Part shown: piece by piece, positions 5,893-10,502 of the stretch
How positions within the stretch are numbered: the first letter of the stretch is position 1
Layout of the letters: each line of letters opens with the position of its first letter
Assembly (NCBI GenBank): GCA_041749475.1
Contig: JBGTBD010000008.1
Location: 1-10,502 of the forward strand
Direction: 5' to 3'
Source of the DNA: JBGTBD01 sp041749475
GTDB lineage: Bacteria; Pseudomonadota; Alphaproteobacteria; Rickettsiales; UBA998
DNA length: 10,502 bases
The notes under the pieces: model-generated
Told to the model about the DNA's origin: nothing
Databases searched by the model: none
What the model saw: only the letters and a program-made list of their open reading frames with translations
Translations under genes and position numbers: made by a program

Positions 5893-8043
5893 ATGATTAC
5901 GAGAGACATGATGCGCCGTCCATTGACCTTATTAATATCCTTACTGCTCAGCATTCCCATGCTGGCATTCGCGGAACCGCCTGCCAGTGAAGCGGTGCGT
6001 ACGGACAATTCCGTCACCCGCCTCGTCGCTTCGCAGGACGCAATCGTCCCCGGCCAGGAATTCTGGGTCGCCCTCCATATGGATCTGGAGCCTGAATGGC
6101 ATACCTATTGGCTCAATCCGGGGGACTCAGGATTACCGGTTACAATGGAAGTCACTGCCCCGGATGGGTTTTCGTCAGGCGAACTACAGTTCCCCGCCCC
6201 TGAGATCATCGACACCGCAGGCATCATCAATTATGGCTTCGGGGAAGAAATCTACTTCCCGGCAAAAATCACCATACCACAACATATTGATACAAACACT
6301 TCTGAAATCACTATTAGTGCAAAGGCCAACTGGCTGGTATGCAAAGATATATGCATCCCCGAGTCTGGCACATATAGCATTACCGTACCCATTTCCCCCT
6401 CAGTAGACCAAGTAGCCACTAACACAGAATTAGAAAATGCAATCAACGCCTTACCAGTAAATTACTCTACAAAAGGCCAGTATAAACGCACTGGAGACAC
6501 CGTCGACCTGACGCTCGACGGCTCAGACCTGAAAGCTGGGTTGGCGCTTGAGGGATTCTATCCACTTACTGATGGCATTATCATCAACGGCGCACCGCTT
6601 AGAGCTACCTATAAGGACAGCCACATTTTCCTCTCCTACCCTGCCGGGTCGGTGTCGGATAATCGGGAGCTAAAAGGGCTACTTGTCTTCAAAAAGAACG
6701 ATAATAAAGAATCTTACTGGGTATCCTTCATAAGTGAATCCAGCGCTGGCGTGACCGGAAGTGAAGCCCCTCAACGTGCCTCCACAGAAGCCGAAACGTC
6801 ATCCCCATTTTCATCCTCAACCGCCCCTCCAACAGAAGACGTTTCCTTAAGTTTAGGAGCGGCGTTGCTGCTGGCATTATTCGGCGGGCTGATCCTTAAT
6901 ATCATGCCCTGCGTCCTTCCTGTCCTTTCCTTAAAGATTCTCGCTCTGACCAAAAAATCGGGAGCATCACGCAAACAATTACGATTGCACGGACTCGCCT
7001 ACACTGCTGGGGTATTGCTCAGTTTCATGGCAATCGCGGGTCTGCTCATCACCCTAAAACTCGCCGGATCACACATCGGCTGGGGCTTCCAACTCCAGTC
7101 CCCGGAGTTCATCATTGCGCTCTCCATCATTATGTTATTGGTTTCCCTAAATCTTCTGGGCGTGTTCGAGCTTCCCATCCTCTTCGGCGGAACGGGACAT
7201 GCGCTGACAGGCAAGGACTCACCCGTCGGTAGTTTCTTCACGGGCGTATTGGCCACATTGGTCGCCACCCCTTGCACCGCGCCATTCATGGCTCCCGCCA
7301 TCGGCTTTGCCCTGACCCAACCGCCCCTTTCCGCTCTGCTTATCTTCGAGATGCTGGGGCTGGGGCTTGCCCTGCCGTTCCTGCTCATCACGCTGTTCCC
7401 CGCCCTCTCCGCCCGCCTGCCGAAACCCGGCGCATGGATGCAGGGCTTCAAGGAATTCCTCGCATTTCCCATGCTCGCCACTCTCGCGTGGCTACTCTGG
7501 GTGCTTGCCTTACAGGCAGGGTCGGAAGCGTTACTCTATGGGCTGTTCATCCTGCTGCTAATAGGCTTCGTGGTCTGGGTGAAAACTCGCACCACCGCGA
7601 AAAGTCGTACGCTTTGGATGGTCATCGCGCTGCTCGGCGCACTCTGGCTACTCGCCACCTTGCCGAACTCTCCCACACGGACGGAGGAAGCGGAAGAAGT
7701 CCCCTTCTCCCTGAAGCAAATTGAGACGTTACGTGCAGCGGGCAGCCCCGTCTTCGTAAATGCCACAGCCGCATGGTGTCTCACCTGCAAGCTGAACGAG
7801 ATTTCCACGCTTTCATCATCGACGGTGAAGGAATATTTTCAGGAACAGGGCGTCACCTATATGGTCGCCGACTGGACGAACCGGGATAAGGCCATCAGTG
7901 ACTATCTCACCAGTTTCGAGCGACAGGGTGTGCCGATCTACGTCTATTACCCCTCCAACGGCGGTGCGCCGCGCTTACTCCCGCAAGTCCTCACACCAAG
8001 TCTGGTACTGGAAGAGATCAAAAAAGCCGAATCAGGAAAATAA
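5893..8043 (+). CDS. dsbD: ScsB/DsbD-type membrane thiol:disulfide interchange protein
   Basis: This 716-residue protein would carry reducing power from cytoplasmic thioredoxin across the inner membrane to periplasmic thiols. A signal peptide (to about residue 27, ending in AFA) leads into a periplasmic domain of the ScsB kind, with WHTYWLNPGDSGLP (69-82) and the cysteine pair C150/C154 in WLVCKDICIPE. The membrane domain (about 318-592) carries the catalytic cysteines C340 (NIMPCVLP) and C461 (ATPCTAP). The C-terminal thioredoxin-like domain has C629/C632 in WCLTCK. All three cysteine pairs are intact. It is longer than E. coli DsbD (about 565) because of the enlarged N-terminus. Starts at 5908 or 5911 also fit, giving a cleaner signal peptide behind GAGAGA (5901-5906). 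It follows the FMN reductase gene by 27 bases and is probably cotranscribed. Confidence 0.92.
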   Translation: MITRDMMRRPLTLLISLLLSIPMLAFAEPPASEAVRTDNSVTRLVASQDAIVPGQEFWVALHMDLEPEWHTYWLNPGDSGLPVTMEVTAPDGFSSGELQFPAPEIIDTAGIINYGFGEEIYFPAKITIPQHIDTNTSEITISAKANWLVCKDICIPESGTYSITVPISPSVDQVATNTELENAINALPVNYSTKGQYKRTGDTVDLTLDGSDLKAGLALEGFYPLTDGIIINGAPLRATYKDSHIFLSYPAGSVSDNRELKGLLVFKKNDNKESYWVSFISESSAGVTGSEAPQRASTEAETSSPFSSSTAPPTEDVSLSLGAALLLALFGGLILNIMPCVLPVLSLKILALTKKSGASRKQLRLHGLAYTAGVLLSFMAIAGLLITLKLAGSHIGWGFQLQSPEFIIALSIIMLLVSLNLLGVFELPILFGGTGHALTGKDSPVGSFFTGVLATLVATPCTAPFMAPAIGFALTQPPLSALLIFEMLGLGLALPFLLITLFPALSARLPKPGAWMQGFKEFLAFPMLATLAWLLWVLALQAGSEALLYGLFILLLIGFVVWVKTRTTAKSRTLWMVIALLGALWLLATLPNSPTRTEEAEEVPFSLKQIETLRAAGSPVFVNATAAWCLTCKLNEISTLSSSTVKEYFQEQGVTYMVADWTNRDKAISDYLTSFERQGVPIYVYYPSNGGAPRLLPQVLTPSLVLEEIKKAESGK

Positions 8044-8056
8044 AAGGATGCGCGTC

Positions 8057-8076
8057 ACCCCGTCGCATGACGGGGT
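8057..8076. terminator. Perfect hairpin after dsbD, possible terminator
   Basis: An 8-bp perfect stem ACCCCGTC/GACGGGGT with loop GCAT begins 13 bases after the dsbD stop, between two convergent genes. No T-tract follows on the forward strand, and on the reverse strand a T-rich run appears only about 10 bases on, so intrinsic termination is uncertain. It may be a small palindromic repeat. Confidence 0.4.
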
Positions 8077-8100
8077 CTGGTGGAGCAATAAAACCGGATG

Positions 8101-8115
8101 CCGTCATGAAGACGG
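8101..8115 (-). terminator. Hairpin after the reverse methyltransferase gene, possible terminator
   Basis: A 5-bp stem CCGTC/GACGG with a 5-base loop lies 17 bases past the methyltransferase stop. Read on the reverse strand it is followed after 7 bases by TTTTATT, so weak intrinsic termination is possible. Its arms share the CCGTC/GACGG core with the neighbouring hairpin at 8057-8076. Confidence 0.35.
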
Positions 8116-8131
8116 GATGAAAATAATGTGA

Positions 8132-8875
8132 TTATGCTTCGGTTTTACTGACCACTGGCGACACGATGGGATAGAGCGTCTTATCCCGCGCTTCTTTTAC
8201 CGGCTGCGCCATCGCCGCATAGATTTGCTTCTCCGCCTCGACGAGGATGACCCCCCCGGCGAACGGGAAGAACATCTCCCCCAGCGCTTCCATGAATTTG
8301 GCCAGCTTATTCACCCATCGCCATGTCAGTGGCAGGGTATGTAATGCTGAACGCGAGCCCAGATACGTAAAATGCCGCTCCTCTAACTTTCGCGCCAATT
8401 GCTGCACGGTAAAGGGTTGCCCACAACCGAATGGCGTAGAGGCCGCTTGGGCCCACATGCTGCGGCGGTTAGGCACCACCAGCAGCAACTTCGCCCCCGG
8501 CGACATCACGCGCCATAGCTCGTCCAGTGTCTGGGTGATATTGCGGCTATGTTCCAACGCATGGACGAGCAATACCCGGTCCAGCGCGTTATCCGCCAAC
8601 GGCAGATATTTATCCTTGAGCAGGATGGAACGGTTATCCCCCTCCGGCGGCCAGTAAATCGCCCCGTGATTAGCCAGCATCATCGGCAATAATTTCACGC
8701 CGCTTTCCTGCATCGGCTGGAGATAGGGAAATCCATACCCCAGTACCATCAACTGCTCACCCGCCCGATACTCCGGCCATATCCGCATCATCGCGCGGAA
8801 GATGGCGCGCTGCGCTTGCTGCCCCAGAAGGGAGGCATAGAACTGGCGCAAGGAGAGGACATCGACCGTGAACAT
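8132..8875 (-). CDS. Class I SAM-dependent methyltransferase (alphaproteobacterial family)
   Basis: This protein of about 247 residues has a methyltransferase-11 type domain. The glycine-rich SAM motif is VLGYGFPYLQP, degenerate compared with the usual ExGxGxG but typical of this alphaproteobacterial family. Downstream come the acidic strand end, LPLADNALDRVLLVHALEH, WRVMSPGAKLLLVVPNRR, and near the end the conserved GGVILVEAEKQIYA. The substrate is unknown, and no membrane segment is evident. The ATG at 8875 is preferred to the adjacent GTG at 8878 because MFTVDVLSLRQFY matches the usual start of the family. No Shine-Dalgarno is seen, but TATACT lies 7 bases upstream. It converges with dsbD and follows the bufferin-like gene by 75 bases on the same strand; cotranscription is possible but not shown. 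Confidence 0.88.
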   Translation of the reverse strand: MFTVDVLSLRQFYASLLGQQAQRAIFRAMMRIWPEYRAGEQLMVLGYGFPYLQPMQESGVKLLPMMLANHGAIYWPPEGDNRSILLKDKYLPLADNALDRVLLVHALEHSRNITQTLDELWRVMSPGAKLLLVVPNRRSMWAQAASTPFGCGQPFTVQQLARKLEERHFTYLGSRSALHTLPLTWRWVNKLAKFMEALGEMFFPFAGGVILVEAEKQIYAAMAQPVKEARDKTLYPIVSPVVSKTEA

Positions 8876-8882
8876 CACAAGC

Positions 8883-8911
8883 AGTATAGAGAAGCCGCAG
8901 CCTTTTGAGAA
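8883..8911 (-). promoter_or_regulatory. Candidate promoter of the methyltransferase gene
   Basis: On the reverse strand TTCTCA (8906-8911) and TATACT (8883-8888) are separated by 17 bases. The -10 is a good match (5 of 6) and the -35 is fair. It ends 7 bases before the ATG, so the transcript would be leaderless. Confidence 0.35.
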
Positions 8912-8950
8912 TGTCTAATGAACGACACCCTCGATTTTAGACGGCATATC

Positions 8951-9211
8951 TCAGGATTTGGGTGTCAGCGACCCACCCGCCAGCTTTTCGCACAGCCCTT
9001 TGGGCATACTGATCCATTCCTGCCCGTTGGCGTCCGTCTTAGCCGATCCGGCGCAGGAATGCGCCTTGGTGTGGCAATCGTTCTGCCCCGCTTTGGCCAC
9101 GCCGTAGCATTTCTCTTTCTCGGGAAGCGCGGACTGCGCGGGTGACGTCAATCCCGTGACAGCGGCTGCAAGCGCGGTCATCATCATTGTCTGTGAAACG
9201 GATGGTCGCAT
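8951..9211 (-). CDS. DUF2282 bufferin-like (BufA1-type) cysteine-rich exported peptide
   Basis: This 86-residue precursor has a Sec signal peptide (about 1-27, cleavage near AQS/AL) and a short mature region of about 58 residues with four cysteines: C35 and C46 (KCYGVAKAGQNDC), C53 (HSCAGSAK) and C74 (PKGLCEKL). The order and spacing match DUF2282 proteins, recently described as bufferins: copper-binding peptides whose cysteines are modified by an MNIO (DUF692) enzyme with a DUF2063 partner, then exported to the periplasm. The start at 9211 is fixed by AAGGAG 7 bases upstream and by the signal peptide; the frame extends further upstream without resemblance to anything. None of the usual partners (bufB, bufC, the DoxX-like bufD) is adjacent. 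Family assignment is firm; copper binding and modification here are inferred. Confidence 0.88.
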   Translation of the reverse strand: MRPSVSQTMMMTALAAAVTGLTSPAQSALPEKEKCYGVAKAGQNDCHTKAHSCAGSAKTDANGQEWISMPKGLCEKLAGGSLTPKS

Positions 9212-9231
9212 GGGAAACTCCTTCGGGGTAA

Positions 9232-9246
9232 GATGCAGAACGCATC
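9232..9246 (-). promoter_or_regulatory. Small hairpin in the bufferin-gene leader
   Basis: GATGC (9232-9236) and GCATC (9242-9246) form a perfect 5-bp stem with a 5-base loop about 21 bases before the start codon on the reverse strand. It could be an operator half-site pair or a chance palindrome; it matches no regulator motif I know. Confidence 0.25.
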
Positions 9247-9277
9247 GTGAAAAACATGACTGGAACCGGATACCGAA

Positions 9278-9304
9278 ATTATGCCATGATGTGATCAAAC
9301 TCAA
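9278..9304 (-). promoter_or_regulatory. Candidate promoter of the bufferin gene
   Basis: Reverse-strand TTGAGT (9299-9304) and CATAAT (9278-9283) are 15 bases apart and would give a leader of about 60 bases before the start at 9211. The -10 match is good (5 of 6), but the spacer is short. The GTAACC-type element I associate with SigF-controlled bufferin operons in Caulobacter is not visible here. The site overlaps the pdxH leader. Confidence 0.28.
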
Positions 9305-9313
9305 GGATGAATC

Positions 9314-9910
9314 ATGACCCATTGGACAGAAGCCATCGACCCACTCGCGCTTTTCGACGCCTGGCTGAAAGAAGCCTCGGCGCACAAGGACATCAAGGAG
9401 CCGACCGCGATGTCGCTGGCGACCTCCTCCCGAACCGGGATGCCGTCCGTGCGCATCGTCCTGCTCAAGGGGTATGACGTGCGCGGATTCAGTTTCTACA
9501 CCAATCTCGAAAGCCGGAAATCAGAAGAATTGAAAGCGAATTTACACGCCGGCCTCTGCTTCTACTGGATGCCGCTAGATAAACAAATCCGCATCTGCGG
9601 CACAGTCGAACCGGTGACGGCGGATGAGGCCGACGCCTATTTCGCGTCACGCGGTCGGCAGAAACAATTAGGCGCATGGGCCTCCGCCCAATCGCACCCG
9701 ATGGCAGCACTCAGCACCCTTGCCGAACGCATCGCGGAATATGAAAAAAAGTTCCCCACCGACCCCGTCCCCCGCCCCCCGCATTGGTCGGGATGGCGCG
9801 TCGTCCCGCAGGAAATGGAGTTCTGGCATCAACGCGAATTCCGCCTGCACGAGCGCATCCGCTTTACAAAAAAAGGCGGGACATGGACGAAGGGGTTATT
9901 GTTCCCGTGA
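9314..9910 (+). CDS. pdxH: Pyridoxamine/pyridoxine 5'-phosphate oxidase
   Basis: PdxH is the FMN-dependent cytoplasmic oxidase that makes pyridoxal 5'-phosphate, the last step of vitamin B6 synthesis and salvage. The 198-residue protein has the family signatures in order: MSLATSSRTGMPSVRIVLLKG (33-53), FYTNLESRKSEEL (61-73), ASRGRQKQLGAWASAQS (111-127), PPHWSGWRVVP (155-165) and EFWHQREFRLHER (169-181), with the substrate-contacting R177 and H179 in RLH. The C-terminus is WTKGLLFP, where most relatives have W-x-x-x-RL-x-P, a minor departure. AAGGA lies 6 bases before the ATG. It diverges from the bufferin gene across 102 bases and its stop is 2 bases from the stop of queD. Confidence 0.96.
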   Translation: MTHWTEAIDPLALFDAWLKEASAHKDIKEPTAMSLATSSRTGMPSVRIVLLKGYDVRGFSFYTNLESRKSEELKANLHAGLCFYWMPLDKQIRICGTVEPVTADEADAYFASRGRQKQLGAWASAQSHPMAALSTLAERIAEYEKKFPTDPVPRPPHWSGWRVVPQEMEFWHQREFRLHERIRFTKKGGTWTKGLLFP

Positions 9911-9912
9911 GG

Positions 9913-10347
9913 CTATAAAGAAACGGTCGCTTTGCAGTTCGGCGTTTCACCAAGGACGATCTCCGTGCAGGTGACGCCTTTTCCTGCGAATAGGCGGGGG
10001 ATGATGGTCTCTAACAGATACCGCGCCATATTCTCTGCCGTTGGGTTATAGGGCAGGTAATAGATGGTCTGCCCGGTGCGGCTGGCGATGGCGTCGCCGA
10101 GGTCTTTATCCGTATCCCATAATATGGCGGTATGATCCCACTGCGCGTCCACCCATGCACCTAACATGCTGCGTATCTCACCGAAGTCGATAACGCGTCC
10201 CAGAGCGTCCAGCCCATCGGCGCGGAACGTCGCCTCGATGACGTAGCGATGCCCATGCAGGTGCTTGCATTTACTCTCATGATCCACCACGCGATGCGCG
10301 GCGTCGAACTCGATACGGCGGGTGCAGGTGATGACGGGCTGGCTCAT
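9913..10347 (-). CDS. queD: 6-carboxytetrahydropterin synthase QueD (6-pyruvoyl-tetrahydropterin synthase family)
   Basis: QueD converts dihydroneopterin triphosphate to 6-carboxytetrahydropterin in the pathway to queuosine, a modified tRNA base. The 144-residue protein has the zinc ligands H18 (FDAAHRV) and H31/H33 in CKHLHGH, the catalytic C27, D71-H72 in WDHTAIL, the NPTAENMARYL segment (101-111) and the substrate-anchoring E134 in VLGETPNCKATV. The cysteine preceding HLHGH supports QueD over a eukaryotic-type PTPS. No other queuosine gene (queC, queE) is in the window. There is no clear Shine-Dalgarno; TAGAGT lies 7 bases upstream on the reverse strand (10355-10360). A possible upstream gene ends 24 bases before the start. 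Confidence 0.94.
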   Translation of the reverse strand: MSQPVITCTRRIEFDAAHRVVDHESKCKHLHGHRYVIEATFRADGLDALGRVIDFGEIRSMLGAWVDAQWDHTAILWDTDKDLGDAIASRTGQTIYYLPYNPTAENMARYLLETIIPRLFAGKGVTCTEIVLGETPNCKATVSL

Positions 10348-10371
10348 AGGAAAAACTCTAAAGGAACGGGA

Positions 10372-10502
10372 TTATCTCCCACGGGTAGTACCATAGATGC
10401 CCGAGGAACGCGAGAGGGATTGGCGATCCATCCGGTATGAACTAACACTGCTGCGCGAGGCAGGTGCTACGTAGGTAGACCGTGCAGCGCCGACGGCGGG
10501 AG
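10372..10502 (-). CDS. Possible C-terminal end of an unidentified gene (partial)
   Basis: On the reverse strand one frame is open from the window edge for 42 codons to a TAA at 10372-10374. The predicted tail is rich in Ser, Arg and Tyr and ends in GIYGTTRGR, which looks like a disordered C-terminus. It would lie 24 bases before queD on the same strand and could share its transcript. No family can be recognised. With this base composition an open frame of 42 codons may be chance, and the other reverse frames here contain stops. Confidence 0.3.
   Translation of the reverse strand, partial: PAVGAARSTYVAPASRSSVSSYRMDRQSLSRSSGIYGTTRGR

Noticed and set aside
8730..8780. Degenerate SAM-binding glycine motif (GYGFP) in the methyltransferase, at first taken for loss of activity
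   Set aside because: Alphaproteobacterial relatives with the same tail (VEAEKQIYA) carry similar GLGYATP-type versions, so this is a family trait rather than decay.
9039..9257. Reverse-strand open frame overlapping the bufferin gene, starting in its leader
   Set aside because: It is out of frame with the bufferin gene, lacks a Shine-Dalgarno and has no motif; the overlapped gene has a strong Shine-Dalgarno and a clear family match.
9212..9313. Gap between the bufferin gene and pdxH searched for a SigF-type or CueR/CsoR-type copper-responsive site
   Set aside because: No GTAACC box or long dyad typical of these regulators was found; only a 5-bp hairpin is visible.

Overview
The window reads as ordinary chromosome from an alphaproteobacterium. 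The pairing of grpE with rph-rdgB, the ftsX-ydcF-plsC envelope run and the close relatives of several proteins point to that class. GC content is mostly high but uneven: a counted 60-base stretch in rph is 73% GC and one in the dsbD-like gene is 37%. I cannot place the organism below class. Nearly every gene is intact and its family is recognisable.

Layout. Bases 1-67 hold the tail of an unidentified gene. grpE (146-757) follows with its own Shine-Dalgarno and a possible heat-shock promoter. A 260-base gap (758-1017) carries a composite palindromic element. Next comes a tight forward run of four envelope genes: ftsX, a GmhB-like HAD phosphatase, a YdcF/DUF218 protein and a PlsC-type acyltransferase. 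They are joined by a 1-base gap and two 4-base ATGA overlaps. A second palindromic element (3794-3897) closes that run. A second forward run holds rph, rdgB (ATGA overlap), an NAD(P)H-dependent FMN reductase (1-base overlap) and a long ScsB/DsbD-type membrane thiol:disulfide reductase. On the reverse strand follow a small DUF2282 (bufferin, BufA1-like) precursor and an alphaproteobacterial SAM methyltransferase, convergent with the dsbD-like gene. pdxH (forward) diverges from the bufferin gene and converges on queD (reverse), with two bases between their stop codons. The right edge may hold the end of another reverse-strand gene.

How the genes fit together. The first run serves envelope biogenesis: division-site permease, probable sugar-phosphate phosphatase, DUF218 envelope factor and phospholipid acylation. 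The second run combines tRNA 3'-end processing (RNase PH), nucleotide-pool cleaning (RdgB) and redox functions. The most interesting item is the bufferin-like precursor. The family is known as copper-binding, MNIO-modified peptides, but no maturation gene is adjacent, and an ScsB-type reductase lies about 0.9 kb away. No mobile gene, CRISPR array, tRNA or rRNA was seen. I found no clearly new multi-gene system.
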